Positions 1 through 10,020 of a stretch of 28,849 nucleotides of DNA are shown piece by piece. Source of the DNA: Rhizophagus sp. LPA8_4_AMF (lineage: Eukaryota > Glomeromycota > Glomeromycetes > Glomerales > Glomeraceae); assembly GCA_021464525.1 (NCBI GenBank), contig JADRCO010000650.1:1-28849 (forward strand), read 5' to 3'. Position numbers and translations under genes: made by a program. The stretch's first letter is position 1. Every line of letters begins with the position of its first letter. The notes below the pieces were generated by a model that worked only from the letters and a program-made list of their open reading frames with translations, had not been told where the DNA came from and ran no database searches.

Positions 1-808
1 CGATGTCCCTACAAGACCAATAACGAGTATCTTAACATGGTTTGTATATAATGTATTGTGATATCATTGTAATATTAATTTCATGATGTATTTAGAAAAT
101 TTTAGGTTGTTAGCAAAGTAGACATTCACATTTTTCTCAGAAATTAATGTGTAACTTATCACATAGATGATCAGATTGCACAGAAATTTGCCGATTGATG
201 ATCACTTGGACTGTTCAGGAGAGAATTGCTATCAAACGCTAAATTCTGATTAATAATGTTACCAGGCTATCTGATACAACTTTTCCAATATACCAACAAA
301 AAATCACTGACACGTGATCAATTTAGTTAGATTAATTTATCAAAAATTTTGTTTTTTTTTTGAGTAAAACTTAATACAAATATTATTTGGCTTTTAAAAT
401 CATAATTTCTATAAGAATACATCTCTTCTCTACAAGTTTGATTAGGGTTAAAAGGAAGGTTTTATATACTACTTTTGCCTTTTGGTATTTAATTTTATAA
501 AAGTTAACCTTAGCAAAAAATTGATATACAAAACCCATATTTTCTCTTTAAGTAAACTTGCAGGAAAAGCAAAATTATATATGGGATTTAATTTTGGAAT
601 TTATATAGTGTTTTTGCTAAGTTTTATTTGAAAAATAAAAAGATAAAATTTTTTTGTTAACAGATCATCACCTATTTATGAAAATGATCTTCAGATTTTA
701 ATCATGTGCTGTAATTTCTTATTGGTTACGCTAGGAAAATTGTCTAACTGAAATCGTCTGATACTATGATTGATATAGTTTCTAATATAGTTCACTCGAA
801 TAAATATT
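1..808. other. AT-rich stretch without a supported gene
   Basis: I see no convincing coding region. The stretch holds one CACGTG palindrome (311-316) and a nested inverted repeat: CTTAGCAAAAA at 509-519 pairs with TTTTTGCTAAG at 611-621, and CCCATAT at 534-540 pairs with ATATGGG at 579-585. This symmetry could mark an old MITE, but no clear target duplication is visible. Confidence 0.5.
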
Positions 809-1677
809 TTACCAATTCAGTGAGAGGACAAAATAACTCTTACTATTTTCTGGTGTCAATTCTCTAATGAATACTCTTTTGAAGAGATTGATGATATCGC
901 TACATCTCTTTAGCTTTGAATAATATTTTGCTATTGAGTCATCACCTTGAAGCAATGTTTCACATCGAAATTTTTCTATCTCATCTGCATTGTACCAAGG
1001 CCGATGATTTTCTGCAATGCTATAAAGTAAATTATGTGTGTGATATAAAAAAAATTCTGTGATCTGCAGTGATAACAGATTTTTACCGATTGTGTATAAT
1101 TTTGCGGCACATTTCAATAAAATATGTGAATTTATGTGAGAGAAAAAAAATAAATTATGTGAATTCTGATAAATTTGATAAGTTATGTGCAATTTTGTGG
1201 TGATCAAAAAATTAGAAATTTTGTGTTTTATATGAATTTCTGTGAAACGCACTCATAATATCATCGGCCCTGCATTGTACATAGATAACTATCTTTTAAA
1301 ATCTCATTTGTATCAATACCATCTGGCCATATTTTCCACTGAAGTCCTAGAATATATTCAATCTGACTAATCATATACAAATTGCTTGAGTTTTTCCTTC
1401 TTCAATCTTTGTCTTCAGATTGTTCTGGTATAAATTCAGGATTTTTTTCGTTATCTCATTCAGGTCTTGATCCATATTCTTTAATAAATTTATTATACTG
1501 ATAGTCTGAGCTGATGATCACTGCTCTGTTTGACATTTTTTCTGTATTAAATATAATTCTATAATAACAATCATGATGGCTACCTCTGATAATAATGAAG
1601 TTTTTCAATAAAATTGAAATAGATACTTGCTCAATTATATAAGTTGTTTTTAAGTCTGGAAGAGGACATAATAACAA
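809..1677 (-). pseudogene. Decayed gag-like (retroelement) coding relic, interrupted by an insertion
   Basis: Two minus-strand coding-like pieces flank a 274-base insertion. The upstream piece (1677 down to about 1281) reads in one frame except for TGA stops at 1456-1458 and 1402-1404; it contains ISQIEYILGLQWKIWPDGI. The downstream piece (995 down to 809) is open in another frame and contains SIAKYYSKL and VFIRELTPEN. A YY-x-KL helix followed by an F-I-R-x-L-x-P-E-N segment resembles retrotransposon Gag capsid domains, where a similar 'GLxPE' motif is common. There is no matching pol, LTR or primer-binding site. The stops, the frame change and the insertion show the locus is dead. The Gag call rests on motif resemblance only; another decayed host gene is possible. 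Confidence 0.35.
996..1269. mobile_element. 274-bp MITE-like insertion with 10-bp terminal inverted repeats
   Basis: GGCCGATGAT at 999-1008 is mirrored by ATCATCGGCC at 1260-1269. The 11-base sequence CTGCATTGTAC stands just outside both ends (985-995 and 1270-1280), as expected of a target-site duplication. Three extra bases (CAA) lie between the left duplication and the left inverted repeat. A 9-11 bp duplication is typical of Mutator-like elements. The interior has no coding capacity, is rich in TTATGTGAATT-like phrases and contains one TGCGGCA motif (1103-1109). It splits the gag-like relic, so it is younger than that relic. Confidence 0.6.
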
Positions 1678-1683
1678 TTCAAG

Positions 1684-1920
1684 AAAACTGGCATTGATGA
1701 TAGAGCAAAATTACAAGCAGATATAAAAGCAGTAGCTGATGAGCAATATGATATATGTGTCCTCTGGTCCCTTAGAAGATGTTCTAGTGCGTTAATACAT
1801 ATATTTGTTGATATGAGAGTAAAAAAATTTTATTTTACTGCAGTGGGACTTTCGTTATTTCCAAATCTTCTTCCTCAACAATTGCACAAAGTTTTTGTTA
1901 AAAAAAATCAGTTGACACAG
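1684..1920 (+). pseudogene. Orphan exon of an unrecognised gene
   Basis: Seventy-nine codons are open between an AG (1682-1683) and a good donor, CAG|GTAAGT (1918-1926). The reading contains DEQYDICVLWSLRRCSSALI and GLSLFPNLLPQQL, which looks like real protein rather than AT-rich noise. There is no ATG in frame and an in-frame TAA lies just upstream, so this is either an internal exon whose partners I could not find or a fragment of a repeated gene family. No function can be assigned. Confidence 0.35.
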
Positions 1921-2477
1921 GTAAGTATCCTTATTTCGAATAAAGTGCTCCTAGAGTACAAGAGTCCACAGTGAATAACCTCTTTTTTCATATGAATCTG
2001 CATGAAATTTAAAAAACATTTGTATTAAATATATTTTTTTAGTTATTATTTTAAAGGAGAAAAAATGCAAATCTTTGGTAATTGATTTTTTTATTTGATA
2101 TTATATTCTTATATTAATATTATACAACCTTTTTTCGAGACCATTTTACTTGTATTACAACTAAGATCATTTCTAAATCTATTTACATTTTAGAATGAAA
2201 ATTGCATTATGCGCTGTTTCTCTTTTTAAAAAACATAATTATATTTTTGTATGATATTTTTATTTCAGTTATTGTCTCAAGGTCATTAGATCAGCAGTCT
2301 TTTTATAAAGAACTATATGGCAAACATATTTCACATATTTCATATAAAATTCAGATAACTCTGAGATTTTATGTAAAAAACACTTATATATACCCTATAA
2401 GATTGAAATAAAGAACAAAAAGTTATGTTCATTGATTTAAACTTATAAATTAGCAAAAACACTTTGCCACGTTCACC
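1921..2477. other. AT-rich spacer upstream of the secreted-protein gene
   Basis: I see no supported gene here. An open frame of 69 codons at 2202-2411 is made mostly of AT-rich low-complexity codons and has no recognisable domain. The last part presumably carries the promoter of the gene starting at 2478, but no distinctive element is visible. Confidence 0.4.
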
Positions 2478-2944
2478 ATGAAGTATTCCAAAAATTTTTT
2501 CAACCTTACCATCTCCATCATCTTTTTCTTAGCAACTTACATAGCTGAAGGTAGAATTCTTGATTATTTATAGCAAAATATTTATCTTTCCCTGATCTAA
2601 TAAATTTTTTCTATTTAATCAATATAATAATATGTACATATTATATACAAGTATTTTCTACCTTGATTAGTAGTGAAGACTGTTGGGGGTAGGTACTTGA
2701 CCCTGATTCAGGTGATTTGTATTACAACACTGATCGCAGAAATTGCACCGGTACTTGTCAATTAATTAATTATAACATCTCACCATCAGATGGGAAGTTT
2801 AGAGTTCAAATACACGAGTATAAGATTTCTAAGCATGTGGATGGTGAAAAAGATACTTGTTATGAGTTGAGTGGTTCTGAAGCTACTTGGGATCTTGATG
2901 AAGTAGATTGTAATAAATTTTCTGGAATTAGCCCTTGTGAATAA
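2478..2944 (+). CDS. Small secreted cysteine-containing protein (101 aa)
   Basis: Exons are 2478-2550 and 2712-2944. The intron runs from GTAGAA to TTCAG and joins G|GT to make Gly25, giving 102 codons including the stop. Residues 1-23 look like a classic signal peptide: MKYSKNFFN, then the hydrophobic run LTISIIFFLATYIA. Cleavage is expected around Ala23. The mature part (about 78 aa) is acidic and polar, with five cysteines including NCTGTC near its start and a C-terminal SPCE. No family is recognised. A short secreted protein alone in a repeat-rich stretch fits the profile of a fungal secreted effector or cell-wall protein, but the sequence does not show a function. A frame starting inside exon 2 would lack the signal peptide; the spliced model is preferred because both junctions are canonical and the frame closes exactly. 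Confidence 0.65.
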
Positions 2945-4660
2945 ACTTATTTCTCCTAATTTGTCATAATTAGCATTAGATCTCGTTTTATCTAATTTAC
3001 AAACTTTTGCTATTTCCGCTATATAATTAATTTATTTAATTCTTATATAATTAATTTATTTGGTTTTCTTTAAATCAGTTTTTAAAAATTATACAACCAT
3101 TATGTATCAAGATTATATCATAATATTTATTTAATAATAATCAAGTTTTACATCTTTACTTTAGCAAAGTTCTTAAATAACACATTTATATCATTATCTG
3201 CACTCTGAAGCCTACTTTTGATCTTCTTTTAAGTGGTAATGAAGGTCATCCATTTTTTTTTCAGAATGTTGATTTGCTTTAAGAAAATTTCAGTTTAGTA
3301 TTATTTATCTCTGATTAGGCAATTATATCATTTAAAGCCATTGAATAATTTTAATTACTTTCTATTTTGGATAATTGTATATTAAATTTAATATCCACTA
3401 TTCAAAATAGTCCAGTTTTGGATAGGCAAATTTAGGCCAAATTATGTCCAAAATCTGGCCAAAATTAACTGAATGTTTATACCAAAAATTTTATATCAAA
3501 TATGGTGGCTGTCACCCATAAAAAACAGTAATATTAGGTGACTTTAAACTTTTAAATCATTAATTAAACAATAAAATAATAGTATAATATGTAATGCATA
3601 TTTTTATTGGTTAATTTTATAGAATTATATAAGAATTTGAAATAATATTATGAGTTAATTCCTGATATTTCCTTTATAGTAACTTATATAAAAATCTGAT
3701 TTATATACTGATATTTTTGGTTATACTAATATAATTTGGACTAGCATTATAATGTTAACCAAGTTAACTTGAAGTTAAAAAAATTTTCTTGCAAAAATAA
3801 ATTACAATTTCTTATTAATTATGGTTTGGTAATTTGTACTGAATTTTGTTTAGAATCATATTGGCCAAAATTAGATGATTAACCAGCATTACAATCTACT
3901 AAAATTATTCATATACCAATAATTTGATATACTGATACTTTTTTCCTAAAACAGCAACATCAGTATATCGAAGTTTAACTGTATATTGTATAATCATTGC
4001 AGCAATAAATTAGTAAATTAAAATAATAAAATTGTTTTACTAATAAATTAAAGACTTCTTTAATTTAATAAATTAACTTATAAATTTTGATCTTAATTAT
4101 CATTACATACTTTTATTTTCTATAAAAATTTACTTTAAATTATACTGTACATTATATTCAAAATAACTTATTGCTTATAAATGCTAAAATTTTAATTAAA
4201 TCATTAAGAAATAGTAACAAAATGCTGAATACTAACACTATTTTGGCAGTTACAGCAGGTTACAGCAATTTAGCAGGTTTTGGTAGTTTAGCATTTTGGC
4301 ATTTTGGCAGTTTTAGTACTAATAAACCAGTTTTGACTATTGGCATCAGGTCAAATAAGTTTCAGTAGGCAACCTTAGTTAGGATAGTGCTATTCCAAAA
4401 AATTGTCCAGTATAATGCAGCATTTTCAGGAAAATGTGGAATTTAGGTGACTCTTGAACTTGTATAAATCAGTTTATATAATTGATATCAAAACTGATCA
4501 GAAACTGCAAATTACAGATTATATCATATTAATATTATTTAACTAATATTATATTAGTATATATACTATGCTGAAACGTCAAAACAGTTTTGGCAGTTTT
4601 GTATATACAACTTAAGCTAATTGGCTTTAATGTTGTTTTTGTAGGATATTTATATAGAAT
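2945..4660. other. Long AT-rich intergenic stretch with short repeats
   Basis: I see no gene. An open frame at 4171-4368 comes from a degenerate TTTGGCAGTTT-like repeat (about 4230-4345) and is not believable as protein. Other structure: a direct repeat at 3020-3061, and short inverted repeats at about 3360-3470 built from CTATTTTG/CAAAATAG and CCAGTTTTGGA/TCCAAAATCTGG. These suggest decayed transposon ends that cannot be bounded. Confidence 0.45.
3020..3061. repeat. Two-copy direct repeat of 18 bp
   Basis: TATATAATTAATTTATTT occurs at 3020-3037 and again at 3044-3061, a 24-base period. It lies 75 bases past the stop of the secreted-protein gene, so it could lie in its 3' UTR. Such AT-rich repeats also arise by slippage. 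Confidence 0.6.
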
Positions 4661-4882
4661 TAGAGTTTAGAACCAGTTTCGTTTTTTGGAACCGGTTTGT
4701 ATTAAAATCGTGACCAAGCGTAATTTTATTAAGTTAATTCTGGCCGAAATTGATTGATCAGTTATGTATAACTGGTCACAACTTATCATCGATTTTATAG
4801 GCTAGTCCCGGCTATGTCTAAATTCGGGTCCAAACGATAAACCGGATTTAAACCGTTTTTTACAAACCGGTTCTAAACTCTA
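4661..4882. mobile_element. 222-bp hAT-like MITE
   Basis: The ends are TAGAGTTTAGAACC (from 4661) and its exact inverse GGTTCTAAACTCTA (to 4882). The inverted match continues less perfectly into AACCRGTTT-rich arms. The element is flanked by an 8-bp duplication, TATAGAAT (4653-4660 and 4883-4890). An 8-bp target duplication and termini starting TAGAG fit the hAT superfamily. The interior is non-coding, so it would have depended on a transposase elsewhere. The ACCGGTTT motif is repeated within both arms. Confidence 0.75.
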
Positions 4883-5061
4883 TATAGAATCATTTTTATA
4901 AAAAACAGTTTTATAATATTAGAATTTCATACAAATATCAGTATCTGATATATATATCAGTGACTAATAGTTTAGTTATTGGATCTTAGTAATTTATAAT
5001 TTTTAGGCATATTTTGATATGTGACAAATTGGGTACCCAATATGTAAAAATGTCCGATATA

Positions 5062-5220
5062 TGGGTTGTTTGCTAGGAAAATGACCTTCTGAGGACTTTT
5101 CAATAAAAATTGAAATTTTTATTGTTCTTTATTTTTCAAAGCAAATAGACTAAAATGAGATTAACTTTAAAATTTAGTTAAAAAAATTCTCAGAAGGTCA
5201 TTTTCCTAGCAAAGAACCCA
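5062..5220. mobile_element. 159-bp MITE with 32-bp terminal inverted repeats flanked by TA
   Basis: The left arm, 5062-5093, starts TGGGTTGTTTGCTAGG. The right arm, 5189-5220, is its inverse with a single mismatch (G versus C at the seventh position). TA stands on both outer sides (5060-5061 and 5221-5222), as expected of Tc1/mariner-type insertion. The 95-base centre is AT-rich and non-coding. Just outside lie two related direct copies of GGGTACYCAATATGTA (about 5031 and 5247), so the target was itself repetitive. Confidence 0.75.
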
Positions 5221-5937
5221 TATTATCTGATTAGTTGCCAATATATGGGTACTCAATATGTACCTGATAGCATTGATTTTGACCAGTGTTTGACTTTGGA
5301 AATTTTGCAAAAAAATGTTGCAAAACTTGATTTTTTATTATGATAATTTTTTTTAAAAATGTTCTAACATTTCTCTTTTTTTGTAGATTACAGTTCTTCA
5401 ATTTTGGGAGTCTGATCAATTTGGAGCTGGTAACTGGTAAGTTTCACAATGTTTTGTTGTGAAACTTATTTTTATTTATTTAATTATCATTTTTTATAAG
5501 AAATGTTATCTGACGTTTCTTTATTTATCTTTGCCTTTTCAATTTTTCAATTAAATTTTGTTTTAAGAAATTAAATTTATGCATTGTAATTTGGGGGCGA
5601 AATTAATTGATTTTTATCAAATTATTTGCTAAAATCATATATCAAATAAATATTTTTTCATTTTTTTTTATGCCACAATGATAAAGTGAATATTGTTAAG
5701 TAAATTGATTTTAAATATCTTTATTGGTAACAACTGAATAATAATTTACGCGTTCTGCCAAAAAAAGAAATTTAATTAGGTTTAAAACTGCAATACTGCA
5801 AGGATAAAGAGCCGCAGCGCCATCCGATACAGTGAATATAAAAATTTTTTTAATGCCGTTAAGAATGCCGCAAATTAACATTTTCATGATTGGGAGCAAA
5901 TGTGTCACAGCGAGAATGCTGCGCATAGAAAATCTAT

Positions 5938-5973
5938 ATGCCGCACAGAAAAATTTTTTATATTGTGCGGCAT
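5938..5973. repeat. Perfect 10-bp hairpin in a GC-richer patch
   Basis: ATGCCGCACA (5938-5947) pairs with TGTGCGGCAT (5964-5973) across a 16-base AT loop. Its GC-rich stem is unusual in this AT-rich sequence. Related TGCCGCA and TGCGGCA words lie nearby and also inside the MITE at 996-1269, so the motif may belong to a dispersed repeat. Confidence 0.6.
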
Positions 5974-6007
5974 CCGCACAGTAATTTTTTGACGAAAAAT
6001 AAACACT

Positions 6008-6043
6008 GATCTAATTAAAAATATACGTATTTTTAATTTGATC
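6008..6043. repeat. 16-bp-arm hairpin with TACG loop
   Basis: GATCTAATTAAAAATA (6008-6023) and TATTTTTAATTTGATC (6028-6043) pair at 15 of 16 positions around a 4-base loop. It lies 35 bases after the previous hairpin; the two may be parts of one decayed palindromic element. Confidence 0.6.
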
Positions 6044-6802
6044 ATCTTTATTTGTATTACCATATGATTGTGCGATAAAGGTATTATTGCAAGATAACTG
6101 AAATACTTAGTTATGATCATTATTCACACCATACCCCCTATTGTTTGTATAAAGACTAGATTTAGATGTTTGATAGTTGATCTCTTAGTCAATGTTAGAC
6201 CTTTTTTTTACGGCTTAGAAACCTCGCACAGCCTCTTTTCAGTCCTCATAAAAAAATGTCAATTACTTTTTTTTCTTTTTTTGCGTGGCTTCATTTTTTT
6301 AAATAAATTTTTCAAACTCCTTCGGTCAAGGAAAGATTAATTATTAAATTACGAGGTTGACATAATCCAATAACGATATGTACAACATGTAATGAGATAA
6401 AGTTTTACTCATCTTAGATGTAATTTTTTCTACTTTAAGTGTAACAAACCTCGACTTGAAAATCTCCGCCACATCCTTCTATTTTTTTTTAAAGGAGACG
6501 ATTTTAACGTTTTTCCGTTATCGTTTCGAGCAAGAGAATAAAATTTTTGACATTTTTTAATGTCACACAAATGTATTAAGAAGTAAGAAATGTTTGTGTT
6601 TAACAATCAAAACTTTGTAAGACATGGAAGTTTCCACACTAACTGTGAATAACGATTACACAGTTAATTTTTTTGGACAAATTTTTTATAAATGCATTAT
6701 TGTCAATAAATTATAAATAACACATAATTATTAATAAGGTTTGATTTTGAAAAACTCTTTTTCAGAAATCATTTTTTTTTTTTTTTCAAAAACATTTTTT
6801 AA

Positions 6803-7488
6803 ATGAATTATCAACAATTTATCATAAAAGCAATGAACTACGATCATGAAGGCCATGTAGGCCATGGTGACCATGGTGGTGGTGATGCATGTAATACGCA
6901 GGTACTTTATTTTTAATAAGTAAAATTCATTTAAAAAAAAAAAAATTCTAATTAAACAACTTTGATTTCGTTGTTAGATGCTTTTTAATTGGGATACAGA
7001 AAAACTTTGTATCATTTTTACTTGGTGGCGCGTAAATAATATTGGTTTTCTTATTTTATCTTGTTTCATTATAATTCTTCTCGCAGCTAGTTTTGAATTC
7101 TTAAGATTTGTATTGAGAAAATATGATACAAAAATACAAGCTTCATATTCACGATTACAAGAAGGAAGGGATGCTAATTCTGAAGAAGTTGCTACACAAA
7201 GTAATGCAATCAGGTAAATGAATGTATATATTTATATATATAATTTAAACAAAATCACTTTCTAAATTAAAAAAATTTTATTAATTTAATAGAATAACTT
7301 ACGTACAACAATTAGTTCGTACGTTAATTCATACATCTCAAGTATTTTTATCATTTTTTCTTATGTTAGTTTTTATGACTTATAATGGATTCTTGATGAT
7401 TAGTGTAATAATTGGCGCTGCTATTGGTTACTTTGTTTTTTCAAGTCGTGTAATAGATTTTGGGGGTAAATCAATAACTTGTCATTAA
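6803..7488 (+). CDS. Ctr-family copper transporter (176 aa)
   Basis: Exons are 6803-6901, 6978-7213 and 7293-7488. The protein belongs to the Ctr/SLC31 family, homotrimeric channels that bring Cu(I) into the cytosol across the plasma or vacuolar membrane. The N-terminus is His/Gly-rich (HEGHVGHGDHGGGD, residues 15-28), a likely outer metal-collecting segment. It is followed by C30 and M34 before the family-typical MLFNWDTE...IIFTWWRV stretch. TM1 is about residues 53-75, followed by a cytosolic loop and TM2 with the diagnostic M136-x3-M140 copper filter. TM3 carries G153-x3-G157. The chain ends with Cys-His (175-176), like the C-terminal metal-binding tails of other Ctr proteins. Met11 could be the real start; nothing essential lies between. 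Whether it is the high-affinity plasma-membrane or the vacuolar (Ctr2-like) type cannot be told from sequence alone. Confidence 0.92.
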
Positions 7489-7718
7489 ATTATTAAATTA
7501 AAAGAGTATTATTGAGCTTGTAAATGTTATTTGTTTAAGAGAAATTTATGTATTTTAATTATATTATTACTTTTTTTTTCTATTACTTTTCTGATTTAAA
7601 AATAAAGGATTTCCTATTTAATTCTCACGGTTGTTTATATATCATTGACATATGAGAAAATTACGAAATACTTTCTTGAAAAAGAAAAAGAAAGTCCTCT
7701 TAAACTTCTTGTATAAGT

Positions 7719-7724
7719 CACGTG
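7719..7724. promoter_or_regulatory. CACGTG palindrome upstream of BUD32
   Basis: TCACGTGCT lies 74 bases before the BUD32 start codon. CACGTG is the core site of fungal bHLH factors such as Cbf1 and Pho4. Its binding protein here is unknown. Confidence 0.4.
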
Positions 7725-7798
7725 CTACTGTTATCTTTGTCCTGATAAGGATGACGACGATCTTTTAATTTAATCTAATCTTTAATCATTCTTTAAAC

Positions 7799-8887
<1,089 letters not shown>

Positions 8888-9291
8888 ATATTAAATTGTT
8901 TACTGTTGAATTAATATTTAACTAGATTGGGATTAATAATAATAGCAATATATTCAATGGATCATATATCTTAGATTAGTTAATTAATGTAAATAAAAAT
9001 AAATCACAATATGAATTTCAAATGATTTATTTATCAATTAATGTTATAGTAATATTGGAAAAAATAAGCAGAATAATAATGAAGTTACTTTTTTCTCTAT
9101 AAAAAGATTATGATAGATTTACCCTTTTTTTGACATTCGCGTTGTTGAGGAAAAAGATGTACTGTATTATTATTTTATAACGTATAAACTCAAATTGAAA
9201 TAAATCAGCCATTTCCATAAATACTACATATTTACATCTCATAACATAAAATGCAAAAATTTTTTCAAAAAAATTTTACTAAAGCTTGTAT

Positions 9292-9317
9292 TAAAGCTCT
9301 CTATAAGCCATTAAAAG
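9292..9317. repeat. Repeat word, first copy
   Basis: TAAAGCTCTCTATAAGCCAT begins here. Related copies are at 9944-9972 (same strand) and 13001-13029 (opposite strand). It may mark the terminus of a decayed element family. Confidence 0.45.
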
Positions 9318-9943
9318 GAAAATAAATATTAAAAAATAAAATTATACTAAAATATTATTATAATCCTATATATATATAATTTGTAAATTTATATTAATTT
9401 ATAAATTTTAGCAAATATAACAAAAAATAACAAAAATTATAAAATACATTTTTTTATTTGTTACTTTAACTTTTTATTCTATATTATTAGTAAATTAGCT
9501 AAGCTGATTCTATTAATATAATAATTATATTCAACTTTGCAGTATTTACTATTAATTCTGCAGCATTCATATATATTATAACTTTTTTTTATTTTACAAT
9601 ATTTGTAATATAAAAGAAAAATTGTATTAATTATAACTTGTTTAGTTTAGACTATAATTTTTGAGAAAACACATATTATGCCATAGAGTACCAGTGATAT
9701 ATAAAGTTACTGGAGAAACTAGAGAGTTTAACAAATTGGTAAAATGTCAAAATAACAAAACTTTGCCAAAACTATATTAATCTTATTAATAAGTTGGCAA
9801 AACTCTGGAAAAAAACAAAACTTGATAATATCTAATATAAATACCAAAACTGCTTAAACTTTTACTAAAATTATAATGATAAAACTATAGTAAAATCTTA
9901 GCAATACTAATTGTAGGATTTTAAAGAAGTTTAAACAAATAAC

Positions 9944-9972
9944 TAAAGCTCTTTATAAGCCATTTAAGTCAA
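9944..9972 (+). repeat. Outer inverted repeat, left copy
   Basis: These 29 bases, starting TAAAGCTCTTTATAAGCC, match the reverse complement of 13001-13029 at 25 of 29 positions. They bracket the whole 2.9-kb transposon at about 50-75 bases from its ends. They could be ends of an older element into which the transposon jumped, or a fuller terminus of the same element. Confidence 0.5.
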
Positions 9973-10020
9973 ATCAAGTAAAAACCAAACTTTGCAAGTT
10001 TTATTACTAAGCCTTACTAA

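Larger units (their letters stand above)
5223..6802. other. Intergenic stretch upstream of the copper transporter gene
   Basis: I see no supported gene; the short open frames on both strands are AT-rich and lack domain features. Bases 5740-5980 stand out by local GC richness and repeated TGCCGCA/TGCGGCA motifs (5866, 5939, 5966). Two strong hairpins follow (5938-5973 and 6008-6043). The last few hundred bases should hold the CTR promoter, but I recognise no clear metal-response element. Confidence 0.45.
8888..10020. other. AT-rich spacer between BUD32 and the 2.9-kb transposon
   Basis: There is no gene. It contains two copies of a repeat word, TAAAGCTCTYTATAAGCCATT (9292 and 9944), the second only about 50 bases from the transposon end. 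A short inverted pair TTTGCCAA/TTGGCAAA lies near 9763-9803. The BUD32 3' end is presumably within the first 100-200 bases. Confidence 0.45.

Noticed and set aside
1-60. Minus-strand reading HVKILVIGLVGTS, like the beginning of a P-loop GTPase running off the window
   Set aside because: Too short, cut by the edge before the GKS/T that would prove it, and without an ATG or acceptor.
4171-4368. 65-codon plus-strand open frame
   Set aside because: It is produced by degenerate TTTGGCAGTTT-like repeats; no domain, no splice context.
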